Assembly (NCBI RefSeq): GCF_016919385.1
Contig: NZ_CP070351.1
Span: 2,728,001 to 2,792,000, forward strand
DNA length: 64,000 bases
Direction of reading: 5' to 3'
Source: Gordonia sp. PDNC005
GTDB taxonomy: Bacteria; Actinomycetota; Actinomycetes; Mycobacteriales; Mycobacteriaceae
Part shown: positions 1 to 12,254 of the stretch, piece by piece
Layout: every line of letters begins with the position of its first letter
Position numbering within the stretch: the first letter of the stretch is position 1
The notes under the pieces: generated by a model
The model's database searches: none
What the model was told of the DNA's origin: nothing
Seen by the model: only the letters and a program-made list of their open reading frames with translations
Translations under genes and position numbers: made by a program

Positions 1-13
1 TTAGGGTCGGATC

Positions 14-1368
<1,355 letters not shown>

Positions 1369-1375
1369 TCCTGCT

Positions 1376-3121
1376 TCAAGGAATCGCGGGATACACCGTG
1401 ATCGTCGATGGCCGGTCTGACACTGCGTACGGCCGCCCCGACGCGAAGCCGGTGGCGTCCGGCAGCACACGAGACCTGGCGGATGCGCTGAGCGGAAGCA
1501 GAGTGATCCCGGCCGACCCGGCCAGCGCGAACGCCAAGTGTCGATCAGAAAAGCCGACACACGTCGCACCCGCCGCGACCACGTGATCTGGGTCGGGTTG
1601 CGCACCAACGCCGACCGGCCGTCCGTCACCTCGAGCGACGACGACCCGGGCCGCGGCGTCCAACGTGACGGTGTACGGACCACACGGCGGATCGATCGGC
1701 TTGCCTTCGACGGTCGTGCCGACGATGGCACCGGTGTCTGAGACGACGAACGTCTCTTGTGCCGGCCTGCGCACGCTCGACTTTCCGACCTGTGTCACTC
1801 CGTCGGCGCCGACCGTCCACTGGCTGTCGGTGGCGGAGTATCGAACCCGGGTGATCTCGGTTCGTTCATTCGACGCGCCCGGCGAAGGAAAGGTGAACGT
1901 CAGACGGGTGGTGAAGTCCGGCTCCCCGGCCCGTTGTGGAATCGACGGGGCGGCGGGTTCGGTCGGCGAGTAGACGACCACCGCGCGCGCTCCACCGCTG
2001 GTGTTCGAGACGGTGTTGACGAGCATTCCGTCGACAAGATCGAGCAGTCCGTTCTTCGGACGCCAATTCCGCTCATCGGATGCGAGCACAACGTCGGGCA
2101 TGGCGACCCAGTCGTCGCCGGACCCGAGGCAGTCGTAGGCGCTCTGGGCCACCGCTGAAAGCCGTGCACCGGATCTGATCGACACTGCACCGGTCGGCGC
2201 CAACAACCAGTCTCCGCACAACCGGGGAGGCCCGTTGGTCGATTCACCCTCCCAGACGACACGGCCGGCGTCCGTGCGGACACGGAAGTGAGAGGGCCCG
2301 GCATCGACCTGCCCGGAGGGTTCCGCGTACAACGTCTCCTGACCGCCGCCGATCACTCGGACTCCGGCGCCGAGCGTCTCCACAGTGCTGCCGTCTGCGG
2401 CGTGAACGGTCGTGACCCCCGCGGACCGCTCCGTCGCGAACCCGTCGGCGAGCAGTGTGACGGCGCATTCGCAGTCCGCGAGCACCTCGCCGGAATCGGC
2501 ATTGCGAACCCGCCGATGATTCGTCGCCGGGAGATATGTGACAACGAGTGGAGCCACCTTCTCCCGAGGACTGGTCAGGTCGTCGACGACGTTCTCACCT
2601 GCGGGGACGCGCCATCTCGCATCTCCGCTCGCGGAGATGACACGTTGGTCGCCGTACTGCCCGACGATCCAGCCGTCGGCGAGCGCCGTCGGCCCGATGC
2701 CGCCAGGAGACTCGGGCACAGCTGCCAGGCGGACTCGAGTTTCCGTCTCCAGGTCGACTGTGTAGAACCCTCCCCCGATCTGGCATCCGAGCACACCGGA
2801 CCGCGTGCGGGCGCACGCGTCGAAGCCTGCGTCGAAATCAGCGCCGACGGTGCGCCCGGTCGAGTCTCTGATGGAGTACCGGTACACGGTCCCGGAGCCG
2901 GCCGCGAGCATCCACCGCGAGTCGGACGCAGCGACGAGCCGTCCGGGAGCGGCGAACAACTCCGCGGGCGGACGGGTCCAGTCCCCCGTGCGCTCCGACG
3001 TAACGGCTCGACTCGGCTCCGGTCGGCCATCGAGCACCACGGCGGCGATCAGCACGCCGATGATCGCCGACGCAGCCGCCACGAACGAACGATGTCGTCT
3101 CCCCCACGAGATGGCCCCCAT
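1376..3121 (-). CDS. membrane-anchored protein of unknown function (probable beta-propeller)
   Basis: A protein of about 581 residues with one hydrophobic N-terminal segment (FVAAASAIIGVLIAAVVL) and a long extracytoplasmic part rich in short beta-strand-like stretches, G-D and W repeats. It looks like a PQQ/WD-type propeller, but I cannot name a family. I chose the start at 3121 because it places the basic residues and membrane helix at the N terminus. A longer frame reaches 3229 and 3286, but the 3229 start would overlap the ATG of the divergent PHP gene at 3228. The gene stands alone, convergent to the SDR gene (7 bases between stops). Function unknown. Confidence 0.7.
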   Translation of the reverse strand: MGAISWGRRHRSFVAAASAIIGVLIAAVVLDGRPEPSRAVTSERTGDWTRPPAELFAAPGRLVAASDSRWMLAAGSGTVYRYSIRDSTGRTVGADFDAGFDACARTRSGVLGCQIGGGFYTVDLETETRVRLAAVPESPGGIGPTALADGWIVGQYGDQRVISASGDARWRVPAGENVVDDLTSPREKVAPLVVTYLPATNHRRVRNADSGEVLADCECAVTLLADGFATERSAGVTTVHAADGSTVETLGAGVRVIGGGQETLYAEPSGQVDAGPSHFRVRTDAGRVVWEGESTNGPPRLCGDWLLAPTGAVSIRSGARLSAVAQSAYDCLGSGDDWVAMPDVVLASDERNWRPKNGLLDLVDGMLVNTVSNTSGGARAVVVYSPTEPAAPSIPQRAGEPDFTTRLTFTFPSPGASNERTEITRVRYSATDSQWTVGADGVTQVGKSSVRRPAQETFVVSDTGAIVGTTVEGKPIDPPCGPYTVTLDAAARVVVARGDGRPVGVGAQPDPDHVVAAGATCVGFSDRHLAFALAGSAGITLLPLSASARSRVLPDATGFASGRPYAVSDRPSTITVYPAIP

Positions 3122-3227
3122 GCCTGGACTATCGATGCATCGACTGCGGACGCTACGCGGGTCGCCTTCAGCGGGTAGCGTCAGATACGGTCCGCCATAT
3201 CCGCGACGTCGACGAGACAGAGCAGTC

Positions 3228-4262
3228 ATGAAGCCGTTCGCACCGTTGATTCCACCGGTGACTCCCGCGATCGCACTCTCGCGCATCGCGTGGCTGCTCG
3301 AGCGCGACCGGCAGAAGACGTACCGGGTAGAGGCCTTCCGTCGAGCGTCGATCGCAGTGTCCGGTCACGACCCCGGAGACCTCGCCGAACGCTGTCGCGC
3401 CGGGACCCTCACCGCTATTCCCGGCATCGGCAAGGTGACCGCGACGGTCGTGACCGAAGCCCTCGACGGTGAGCTGCCGAGCTACCTCGACAAGCTCCAG
3501 CAGGCACCGTCGCCGATGCCCGACGCCGAGCCGCTGGCGGCGTTGCTCCGTGGTGACCTTCATGCGCACACCGACTGGAGCGACGGTGGCGCACCGTTGC
3601 CGGAAATGGCCGACGCCGCCGTCGCGTTGGGCTACGAGTGGCTGGCGATCACCGATCATTCGCCGCGACTGACGGTCGCCCACGGGCTCAGCGCGGAGCG
3701 CCTGAGCGACCAGCTCGACGTCATCGATGCCTGGAACCGCGATCACTGCGACGGGTTTCGTCTCTTGTCCGGAATCGAGGTGGACATCCTCGACGACGGC
3801 TCTTTGGATCAGTCGCCGGAGATGCTCGGCCGTCTCGACGTGGTGACGGCCTCGCTGCATTCGAAGCTGCGGATGGAGCATGACCCGATGACTTCCCGGC
3901 TGGTGTCAGCCGTGAGCAACCCGCGCGTGCAGGTCCTCGGACACTGCACCGGACGTCTGATCACCGGCCGTGGGCGCCCGCCGTCGACCTTCGACGCCAA
4001 TGCGGTCTTCACCGCATGCGCTGCGCACGGAACCGCGGTCGAGATCAATTCGCGTCCCGAACGTGTGGATCCGCCTGACGAACTGATCGCGCTCGCGCTC
4101 CGGCTCGGCTGCCTGTTCGCCATCGATTCGGACGCCCACGCACCGGGTCAGCTCGAATTCAGCAGGCTGGGTGCCGAACGGGCCTTGCACCACGGCATCG
4201 AGGCGGACCGGATCGTGAACACCTGGCCGCTGGAGCGCCTGATGGCGTGGACCGGCCGCTGA
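3228..4262 (+). CDS. PHP-domain phosphoesterase with N-terminal helix-hairpin-helix region (PolX-like)
   Basis: 344 residues. The N-terminal about 90 resemble the helical/HhH domain of family X polymerases (IPGIGKVTATVV is a helix-hairpin-helix). The rest is a PHP metal-dependent phosphoesterase: G-D-L-H-A-H-T-D-W-S-D, then I-T-D-H-S, SGIEVDILDDG, the Leu-His-Ser of ASLHSKL, and the final I-D-S-D-A-H. These histidines and aspartates are the family's metal ligands. No nucleotidyltransferase domain is present, so it is not a full PolX. It is probably a DNA-repair-linked or histidinol-phosphatase-like hydrolase; which one is inference. The next gene starts 31 bases downstream. Confidence 0.8.
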   Translation: MKPFAPLIPPVTPAIALSRIAWLLERDRQKTYRVEAFRRASIAVSGHDPGDLAERCRAGTLTAIPGIGKVTATVVTEALDGELPSYLDKLQQAPSPMPDAEPLAALLRGDLHAHTDWSDGGAPLPEMADAAVALGYEWLAITDHSPRLTVAHGLSAERLSDQLDVIDAWNRDHCDGFRLLSGIEVDILDDGSLDQSPEMLGRLDVVTASLHSKLRMEHDPMTSRLVSAVSNPRVQVLGHCTGRLITGRGRPPSTFDANAVFTACAAHGTAVEINSRPERVDPPDELIALALRLGCLFAIDSDAHAPGQLEFSRLGAERALHHGIEADRIVNTWPLERLMAWTGR

Positions 4263-4293
4263 TTGCCTGAACTAGGACCCGAATGGAGACCAG

Positions 4294-4803
4294 ATGAGCG
4301 AGACCAATGGCGCGGCCGAAGCCTTCGATGCAGTAGTCGCGGTCGACCGCCCGCTGTACGTCATCACTACTCGCTTCGGCGACGAGCTGTCCGGCTGCCT
4401 GGTCGGTTTCGCCACCCAGACCAGCATCGACCCGGAACGATTCCTCGTGGCGATCTCACGTGCCAACCACACCCACGGCGTGGCTGCGAAGGCCGAACAC
4501 ATCGCGGTCCATCTGATCGCTCGGGAGCACGAGGAGCTGGCGCACCTGTTCGGCGGGGAGACTGGAGACTCGATGGACAAGTTCGCCGCATGCAATTGGG
4601 AGGAAGGGCCACACGGTGTGCCAATACTGGCCGATGCCGGTGTGTGGCTGGTCGGCAGCGTGATCGAGAGAATCGACCTAGGCGATCACACGGGCCACCT
4701 GCTCGCTCCGGTCGACGGCGGCGTACTCCACCAGGACTCCGACCTATCGGCGTGGGTGAGTTTGTCGATCGGCGAATCGATAGACCCGGGCCATTCGGCC
4801 TGA
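4294..4803 (+). CDS. flavin reductase-like (FMN-binding) protein
   Basis: A 169-residue protein of the flavin reductase-like/FMN-binding split-barrel family. The N-terminal L-Y-V-I-T-T-R-x-G-D-E-L-S-G-C-L-V-G-F-A-T-Q-T-S core matches the conserved strand-loop that holds FMN, followed by P-x-x-F-L-V-A-I-S-x-x-N-x-T. A GGAGACCAG ribosome site lies directly before the ATG. Such proteins supply reduced flavin to monooxygenases or act as flavin-dependent reductases. No partner monooxygenase is adjacent. It follows the PHP gene by 31 bases and may share its transcript. Family call is good; substrate is unknown. Confidence 0.85.
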   Translation: MSETNGAAEAFDAVVAVDRPLYVITTRFGDELSGCLVGFATQTSIDPERFLVAISRANHTHGVAAKAEHIAVHLIAREHEELAHLFGGETGDSMDKFAACNWEEGPHGVPILADAGVWLVGSVIERIDLGDHTGHLLAPVDGGVLHQDSDLSAWVSLSIGESIDPGHSA

Positions 4804-4935
4804 CCTGCGCCTACCTGTGGATTGGGTCAAAAACCAGCGGGCGGTTCGCTCGGCTCGCCTGCGAGGTAGAGCGAATAGCTCGAGCGCGTCTGCGAGCGAG
4901 TCTGTCTGCGGCGATCCCGGTGGGTCACTGTTCGG

Positions 4936-5298
4936 ATGAGCGAGTATCCGAACTGCGGCGACCTACCTCCCGAGATCGATCCGTCCCTATTTGGGGGCGG
5001 GGTCCCATTCGGCGAGTTACCCCGAACTGACGTGCCTCGTGGGCCGGGCGTCTACTTGGGAGTTCGGCCCACCGGGGCACCGCCGCAGTTCCTCGACATA
5101 TCACCCGCAGGCCACTTCGAAGGCGTTGACCGCACCGAGCCGGTCGCGGACCTTCGAGATCGGTGGGTGCCTGAGAGCCCTGTGCTCTACATCGGCAAGG
5201 CCAACCCTGGAAAGACCGGACGGCGCGGACTCCATGCGCGCCTGAATGAGTACCGCCGTTACGGAGCCGTGCCGCCCTTCGCTAACGGGCGACCGTGA
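4936..5298 (+). CDS. shortened GIY-YIG-like protein
   Basis: 120 residues. P-G-V-Y-L-G-V followed about 55 residues later by V-L-Y-I-G-K-A and then L-H-A-R-L-N-E-Y-R-R-Y-G-A resembles the first half of a GIY-YIG nuclease domain (both Tyr elements and the Arg). The frame then ends in VPPFANGRP, whereas GIY-YIG proteins normally continue with a second half carrying a catalytic Glu. I read it as 3'-truncated, perhaps by recombination near the tRNA-Ala gene 90 bases downstream. The 132 bases before it hold GC-rich repeats but no recognisable feature. Expression is uncertain. Confidence 0.55.
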   Translation: MSEYPNCGDLPPEIDPSLFGGGVPFGELPRTDVPRGPGVYLGVRPTGAPPQFLDISPAGHFEGVDRTEPVADLRDRWVPESPVLYIGKANPGKTGRRGLHARLNEYRRYGAVPPFANGRP

Positions 5299-5356
5299 GG
5301 GGCCCGCTGTTCGCCCGATAGGGCCCGAGGCGAACAAACAGGAGGGAACGAGAATA

Positions 5357-5380
5357 CCCCTCCGACGCAGGTCGGAGGGG
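5357..5380 (-). terminator. intrinsic terminator of tRNA-Ala
   Basis: A perfect 10-bp stem (CCCCTCCGAC / GTCGGAGGGG) with a 4-base loop lies 10 bases beyond the 3' end of the minus-strand tRNA. It is followed on that strand by TATTCTC. Confidence 0.7.
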
Positions 5381-5389
5381 TTCCAATTG

Positions 5390-5462
5390 TGGAGCTAAGG
5401 GGACTCGAACCCCTGACCCCCACACTGCCAGTGTGGTGCGCTACCAGCTGCGCCATAGCCCC
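5390..5462 (-). tRNA. tRNA-Ala(GGC)
   Basis: A 73-nt cloverleaf on the minus strand. The acceptor is GGGGCTA paired with TAGCTCC plus discriminator A, and includes the G3-U70 pair that identifies alanine tRNA. The anticodon stem is CCACA/TGTGG with loop CTGGCAG, giving anticodon GGC. The T loop is GGTTCGAGTCC. The 3' CCA is not encoded. Confidence 0.95.
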
Positions 5463-5626
5463 GTGTTCACTTGTAGGCACCCAGGCCGTTGCCTTTCTGA
5501 GTGCGCTAGCTAAGTTACCGTACCGCCTTCGCGGCGACCAAATCCCCTGGACCGAGGCTCGACTCCACCTCGAGCGGGCATCCAACTCCATCTCCAGGCA
5601 TATCGCAACCCTGTTCGATAAAACTA

Positions 5627-5655
5627 TTGCTTCTGTCGCAAATCGGACGTAACAT
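5627..5655 (+). promoter_or_regulatory. promoter of the HNH protein gene
   Basis: TTGCTT (5627-5632) and TAACAT (5650-5655) are separated by 17 bases, 38 bases before the ATG at 5693. The region 5463-5626 upstream shows no gene. Confidence 0.6.
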
Positions 5656-5692
5656 AGAACATACATTCGATCAAGCGGAGGGGGCCGGCACG

Positions 5693-7231
5693 ATGAACGC
5701 CACAACGCCTGCTGATCGGATCGACCTGAACACGCTCGGCACCGAGTCGACGGGGAACGACTTCGACGACATGGGTTCTTACCGCACGCTGTGGGCCGCC
5801 GAGTCGAATCTCATGTGGCGTCGGCTTCAACTCGTGATCGCGGTCCTCAGCCGTCGGACTGCCGGCATCGTGGGAGACGACTCCGAGTCGGATCGCCTGC
5901 TGCTCGACGCCGAGACCGTGCTCGGCGCCGAGGTGGCGGCACTCATGTCCATGTCGGACGGCGCGGGTCGCACCGTCGTCGACAACGCGTTGGAGGCGCG
6001 CGACCGCCTCGTGCGCGTCGCGAACCTGCTTCGCGACGGCCTGATCTCCGTCGCGTCGTTCCGCGAGATCATCCTGCAGTGCAAGGCCATCGTCGACGCC
6101 GACGTCATGGCTGTCGTCGACGCGGAGATCGCCACCGAGATCCGGGAAGGCGGCTCCGTCTCGAAGAGTGATGCGGCGTCGATCGCGCGCCGCCACGTCG
6201 CCGAGACCGATCCCGACGCCGTGCGCGACGCCCGGCAGGCGCGGGGCAAGGGCGTCACGGTTTCGCACGACGGCGACGAGTCCGTACTGACGATCGCCGC
6301 CGACGCGGAGCAGGTCCTACTCGCCAAGAAGGCCGTCGACGCGTCGGCCGCCGAACTGACGTGCACAGACGACTCCCGTTCGGTCGGTGCCCGCCGCGCC
6401 GACCTCGCGATCGCCCGCCTCACCGGCGGCGAGTTCACGTGCAACTGCGGCAACCCCGAATGCCCAGCCGCCGCGTCCGACGCCGAGGCGGCAGAGCGCT
6501 TCGCACGGGTCGTCGTCCACGTCGTCGCCGATGCATCGACGCTGAACGGCGAGTCGGACAAGGCCGGATGGATGGACGGATACGGCGTGATCGACGCCAA
6601 CCACGTACGGGAAGCCGCAGCACGGCCCGACGCCACCGTCCGACCGCTCGACATGTCGGCGATCGCCGACAACCCCGCCCAGGCAGGCAACCCGTACCGC
6701 CCGACAGCGGCGACGGACACCGCCGTCCGCGCCGTTCACGGCACATGCTCCGTGCCAGGCTGCACCCGGGCCGCGTGGTCGTGCGACCTAGACCACGTCA
6801 CCGAGTACAACCATGCCGACCCCGCGACCGGCGGCGCCACGTGCCCGTGCAACCTGGCGCCGAAGTGCCGTTTTCACCATCTGGTGAAGACATTCGTGGA
6901 CGGATGGCTCGACGACCTCGTGATCGATGCGAACGGAGTCATCTGGGTGGAGACCGTCACCCCGTCCGGGCAGTCCGTCCGGACACGTGCCGCGAATCAA
7001 TGGCTCGTCCCCGGGCTCGGGCTGCTCCCCTGCAGGCACGGCGCACCCGTCCAGCCCGGAACGCCCGACCGATCGGAGCCACCACAACGGTCCGCGACCC
7101 GGGCGGCGACCAAACACGCCTACCGCATGCGACTCCGGTCGCAGCGTCGCTTCGCACGCGCCTGCGCTGAAGCCGAAGCGAAAGTCCTCGCCGGAATGGA
7201 GTTCAACAGCGCAGGCGAACCGCCGTTCTGA
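5693..7231 (+). CDS. HNH endonuclease, DUF222 / 13E12-repeat family
   Basis: 512 residues. The N-terminal two thirds is the alpha-helical DUF222 region. The C-terminal part (about residues 350-400) is an HNH/zinc module: C-S-V-P-G-C-T, then C-D-L-D-H-V-T-E-Y-N-H, then C-P-C-N-L-A-P-K-C-R-F-H-H. The paired cysteines and the D-H...N...H-H are the expected zinc and catalytic residues. The family is the multicopy 13E12 group of mycolic-acid actinobacteria, often linked with repeats or mobile elements; its biological role is not settled. The start at 5693 follows GGAGGGGGCCGGCACG. It sits next to a tRNA gene and a truncated nuclease, a plausible insertion neighbourhood. Confidence 0.85.
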   Translation: MNATTPADRIDLNTLGTESTGNDFDDMGSYRTLWAAESNLMWRRLQLVIAVLSRRTAGIVGDDSESDRLLLDAETVLGAEVAALMSMSDGAGRTVVDNALEARDRLVRVANLLRDGLISVASFREIILQCKAIVDADVMAVVDAEIATEIREGGSVSKSDAASIARRHVAETDPDAVRDARQARGKGVTVSHDGDESVLTIAADAEQVLLAKKAVDASAAELTCTDDSRSVGARRADLAIARLTGGEFTCNCGNPECPAAASDAEAAERFARVVVHVVADASTLNGESDKAGWMDGYGVIDANHVREAAARPDATVRPLDMSAIADNPAQAGNPYRPTAATDTAVRAVHGTCSVPGCTRAAWSCDLDHVTEYNHADPATGGATCPCNLAPKCRFHHLVKTFVDGWLDDLVIDANGVIWVETVTPSGQSVRTRAANQWLVPGLGLLPCRHGAPVQPGTPDRSEPPQRSATRAATKHAYRMRLRSQRRFARACAEAEAKVLAGMEFNSAGEPPF

Positions 7232-7948
7232 TCAAGACTTCGGCGGGTTCGCGATCAGCTCGTCGAGCCACGCCGGCCCGTCGGTGATGCCGTCGACCAC
7301 CGTGCCCGCCGACAGCACAGTCGGCGTCACGATGTCGCCCTTCGTCGAATTCTCCAACTGACCGCTCGAAGCATCAGCCATTCCGCGGGCCTCATCGACA
7401 AGAGCACCATCGGCGATGCAGGTCTGCGAGGCCTGCGAAGCGCCCGCCGCAGCCGCCAGCTTCGCGATGTCCGCATTCGACGGGTCGTCGCCGGCCTTCG
7501 CGAACAACTGCGAGTGCAACTTCCAGAAGACGTCGCGATTGTCGTTGCGGGCCACGCACAACACCGCGCCTGCACCGCGCGACGAGAAGTCACCCGAGCC
7601 CGACTCCTTGTCCAAGAAATTCAGCATGTGGTAGCGAACACGAACCTGACCTGCAACGACCTTGGCTTGGATCGCCGCGCCCGACTTCTCCTCGAACGCC
7701 TTGCAATGCGGGCAGTTGAAGTCCTCGAAGACGTCGATCGTCTCGGGCGCGGTGCGCTCCCCGACGATGAACGACGCGTTCTCGGCCAGCACCTTGTCGT
7801 CGACCGGCGGGTAGTCCTTGTTCATCTGCCAGAGAACACCACCCACCACCAACGCCACCACCACGGCGGCCGCCGCAATCAACACATACGACGTCCTACT
7901 CGACGTCGACTTCGGCTCGTACTTCGCGTTCTCGCGGCTCGTGCTCAC
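7232..7948 (-). CDS. membrane-anchored DsbA-family thiol-disulfide oxidoreductase
   Basis: 238 residues. Residues 21-41 form one transmembrane anchor, followed by an extracytoplasmic thioredoxin-fold domain of the DsbA_2/Thioredoxin_4 type. The redox site is C79-P-H-C82 within F-E-D-F-N-C-P-H-C-K. A later T-P-T-V is the cis-proline loop. It probably helps oxidise or isomerise disulfides of secreted proteins. The GTG start at 7948 has TAGAGT seven bases upstream, fitting a leaderless transcript. It is convergent with the HNH gene (stops abut) and reads in the same direction as pgm, whose stop is 41 bases upstream of its start. Confidence 0.87.
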   Translation of the reverse strand: MSTSRENAKYEPKSTSSRTSYVLIAAAAVVVALVVGGVLWQMNKDYPPVDDKVLAENASFIVGERTAPETIDVFEDFNCPHCKAFEEKSGAAIQAKVVAGQVRVRYHMLNFLDKESGSGDFSSRGAGAVLCVARNDNRDVFWKLHSQLFAKAGDDPSNADIAKLAAAAGASQASQTCIADGALVDEARGMADASSGQLENSTKGDIVTPTVLSAGTVVDGITDGPAWLDELIANPPKS

Positions 7949-7989
7949 GTAGTCGACTCTAGCGACCTCTCAAGCAACAGCGAGAAGGC

Positions 7990-9633
<1,644 letters not shown>

Positions 9634-9699
9634 GAGGACGATTCTGCCATCGGCGAGTCGCTATTGTCGGAGCAGAAGGGCCAAGCGAACTGGGGGCAA

Positions 9700-10329
9700 A
9701 TGTTCACGCGATTCCAAGGTCGATCACCCGACCTCAACGTTCTCGTCCTGCCCGGAGGCACGGACTTCAGCTACCGACCGTTCTCGCCGTGGCAGGGTTC
9801 CGCTGTGCGGATGTACCCGTTCACCGCGTCGATCCGCGCGACCTTCGGCAGCCGCGTTCGCGTGCACCAGGCGCGGTACCGCGTCTACGGGTGGAACGGC
9901 GGCCAAGCGAGCCCCATGCCGTATGCGCGCCACGCCCTCGAGATCCTGACCCGTGAGAATCCGGATATCCCGGTCGCCGTCATCGGGCATTCGATGGGCG
10001 GACGGATAGCCGCTCAGCTCGGCGGAGACGAGCGCGTGACCGACATCCTCGCGCTCGCGCCGTGGTGGCAGTACGCCGACTGGCGGCAGATCCACGACGG
10101 TGCGCGTGTCGTTGCGGTGCACGGCGAGGCCGACACCGTCACCTACCCCGCGCGGACCGCAAAGGGCATCGCCGAGCTCGCCGACCGCGGCCTCGACGCC
10201 ACCTACATCGGGGTCCCCGGAGGCGGCCACCCGATGCTCGACAACGTCGGGCTGTGGCACTCGGAGACGCTTGCGTTCGTCCGTCACTCGCTCCAACGGG
10301 CGCGTGTTCTCGACCAGGTGACCGCATGA
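9700..10329 (+). CDS. alpha/beta hydrolase
   Basis: 209 residues from the ATG at 9700, chosen because GGGGG lies 4-5 bases upstream; the frame stays open to 9625, but that would overlap pgm. The nucleophile elbow is G-H-S98-M-G-G-R, an acidic residue is in H-G-E-A-D, and the histidine in G-G-G-H-P. It is compact and may be a dienelactone hydrolase- or BAAT-like esterase; the substrate is unknown. Its TGA overlaps the ATG of the ABC ATPase gene, so translation is coupled and it belongs to the exporter operon. Confidence 0.8.
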   Translation: MFTRFQGRSPDLNVLVLPGGTDFSYRPFSPWQGSAVRMYPFTASIRATFGSRVRVHQARYRVYGWNGGQASPMPYARHALEILTRENPDIPVAVIGHSMGGRIAAQLGGDERVTDILALAPWWQYADWRQIHDGARVVAVHGEADTVTYPARTAKGIAELADRGLDATYIGVPGGGHPMLDNVGLWHSETLAFVRHSLQRARVLDQVTA

Positions 10330-11198
10330 CTGCACAACACGACTGGACCTCCACCGTTCCGGCGCTCACCGGACTCGGACTGGCCCGATCATTCGGCGGA
10401 CACCAGGCCGTCGCTCACGCCGACATCGCCCTCTACTCCGGCCGGATCATCGGCCTCGTCGGGCCGAACGGCGCGGGAAAGACGACGCTTCTCCTGATGC
10501 TCGCCGGCCTGCTCGCCCCGGACCGCGGCGAGCTCCTCCTCGCCGGCGCACCGGCCGACCCGAAGACTCTCCGCGCTCGCATCGGATGGATGCCCGACGT
10601 GTTCGGCACCTGGGAGTCGTTGACGCCCCGCGAGATCCTCACCGCCTTCGGCCGCCTGCACGGCGCCGACAAGACCGCCGCCGACCAGCGTGCACTGGAA
10701 CTCCTCCACCAGGTCCACCTCGTCGAGTTCACCGACCATCCCGCATCCGGCCTGTCCCGCGGTCAGAAACAGCGACTCGGACTGGCGCGTGCACTGGTCA
10801 ACCGGCCACAGATCATCCTGCTCGACGAGCCCGCATCGGGAATGGACCCACGGTCCCGCATCGAACTTCGCTCTCAACTTCGTGCGCTGGCCGACGCCGG
10901 AGCCGCCGTTGTCGTCTCATCGCACATCCTGAGTGAGCTCGAGGAGATGGTCGACGACGTCGTGATGATGACCGGCGGCGTGACCCGCGGAACGCCCGCC
11001 GTCTCCGCACCACGATGGCGTATCCGTATGGTCGGCCAACCCGTAGATCAGGCGTCGTACGTCGACCTTCCCGACGACGAGGCAGCGGCGAAACACCTCG
11101 CCGCCCTCGTCGCCCAGGGAGCGCCGATCGCCGATTTCAGTCGTGTCACCAGCGGGCTCGAACAGGCCTACCTCAATCTCGACGCCGACAGGACCTGA
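10326..11198 (+). CDS. ABC transporter ATP-binding protein
   Basis: 290 residues. Walker A G46-P-N-G-A-G-K-T-T, the signature L-S-R-G-Q-K-Q-R-L, Walker B I-I-L-L-D-E-P and a switch histidine in S-S-H-I-L-S-E-L-E mark an ABC ATPase of the CcmA/ABC-2 exporter class. The last 80 residues form an accessory domain. It starts by ATGA overlap with the hydrolase and is 3 bases from the permease gene, with which it should form an ATPase dimer plus membrane subunit. The cargo is unknown. Confidence 0.92.
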   Translation: MTAQHDWTSTVPALTGLGLARSFGGHQAVAHADIALYSGRIIGLVGPNGAGKTTLLLMLAGLLAPDRGELLLAGAPADPKTLRARIGWMPDVFGTWESLTPREILTAFGRLHGADKTAADQRALELLHQVHLVEFTDHPASGLSRGQKQRLGLARALVNRPQIILLDEPASGMDPRSRIELRSQLRALADAGAAVVVSSHILSELEEMVDDVVMMTGGVTRGTPAVSAPRWRIRMVGQPVDQASYVDLPDDEAAAKHLAALVAQGAPIADFSRVTSGLEQAYLNLDADRT

Positions 11199-11201
11199 CT
11201 C

Positions 11202-12254
11202 ATGAACCTGCAGGCAGTTCGCACCCTCGCCGGACTCGAAGTCCGTCAACGCATCCGCTCCACTCGCTGGCAGATCACCGCCGGGATCCTCTTTCTGCTC
11301 GTCAGCATGTTCATCCTCGGCTCGCTGTATCTCGTGGTCGGCATCGCTGGCGTCACCTATCGCGACTGGGCGAGGAACCTCCTCGACATCACGCTCGGCA
11401 TCGTGCTGTTCCTCGGCGTCGCCGCGGCGCCGACCTTGAGCGCGACGTCGATCAACGGCGACCGCCGGGACGCGACACTCGCCCTGGTCCAGGCCACCCC
11501 GATCTCCTCGTGGGACATCGCGATCGGCAAGCTCGTCGGTTCGTGGCTGGCTTCGCTCGCGCTGATCGGCGTGGCTCTCCCCTACCTGCTGTGGGGCATC
11601 GCGACGAGCCGCGCGTCGCTCGTGTTCGGTGTCCTCTCCGTGATCGTGACCGCGCTGATCATGCTCGGCTACTGCGCCATCGGGCTCGGCTTCTCCTCAC
11701 TGACCAACCGTCCGGCGGCGTCGGCCATGCTGACCCAGGCCACTGTGCTGTTCCTGCTCATCGGCCTGCCGATCGGCTTCGGGTTCACCTACCCGCTCGT
11801 CGCACAGGACCATCGGGTGGCCGTCACGCACTACGACTACACCTCATCGTCGCCGACCGAGTGCACCCTCGTGATGAAGGACAAGGAGTTCAACCACACC
11901 GAGTACACGTGGTGGATGCTTGCACCGAACCCATTGCTCATCGTGAGTGACACCGTTGCGGGCGGCATCAGCGACTTCGACGACGGATCGGACGGGGGCG
12001 GGTCCGGGTTCTTCTCGTACCTGCTGTCCGCCGCGAGGACCGGGCCCGAGGTGGCCGACGAGAAGTGCAGCGACCGTCAGACCTATTCCTCCGGTCCACT
12101 GGACGACGAGGACTGGTCGGCTCAGAACGTCGGCCGCAGCTGGTACATCGGACTGGTCATGACGCTGGCCATCGGCGGATTCGGCCTGTGGGTGGCAGCC
12201 CGCCGCCTCCGCGTACCGGCGGGGAAGCTCGCGCGAGGGGTGCGTGTCGCATGA
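11202..12254 (+). CDS. ABC-2 type transporter permease
   Basis: 350 residues. Membrane segments occur near residues 25-50, 60-85, 105-135 (SWLASLALIGVALPYLLWGI), 145-170 and 180-195. A long extracytoplasmic loop of about 110 residues rich in Asp, Gly and Ser comes next, and a last helix near residues 310-330 (IGLVMTLAIGGFGLWVAA). This is the ABC-2 permease pattern with an unusually long loop before the final helix. It partners the ATPase just upstream. Its TGA overlaps the ATG of the next gene. Confidence 0.85.
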   Translation: MNLQAVRTLAGLEVRQRIRSTRWQITAGILFLLVSMFILGSLYLVVGIAGVTYRDWARNLLDITLGIVLFLGVAAAPTLSATSINGDRRDATLALVQATPISSWDIAIGKLVGSWLASLALIGVALPYLLWGIATSRASLVFGVLSVIVTALIMLGYCAIGLGFSSLTNRPAASAMLTQATVLFLLIGLPIGFGFTYPLVAQDHRVAVTHYDYTSSSPTECTLVMKDKEFNHTEYTWWMLAPNPLLIVSDTVAGGISDFDDGSDGGGSGFFSYLLSAARTGPEVADEKCSDRQTYSSGPLDDEDWSAQNVGRSWYIGLVMTLAIGGFGLWVAARRLRVPAGKLARGVRVA

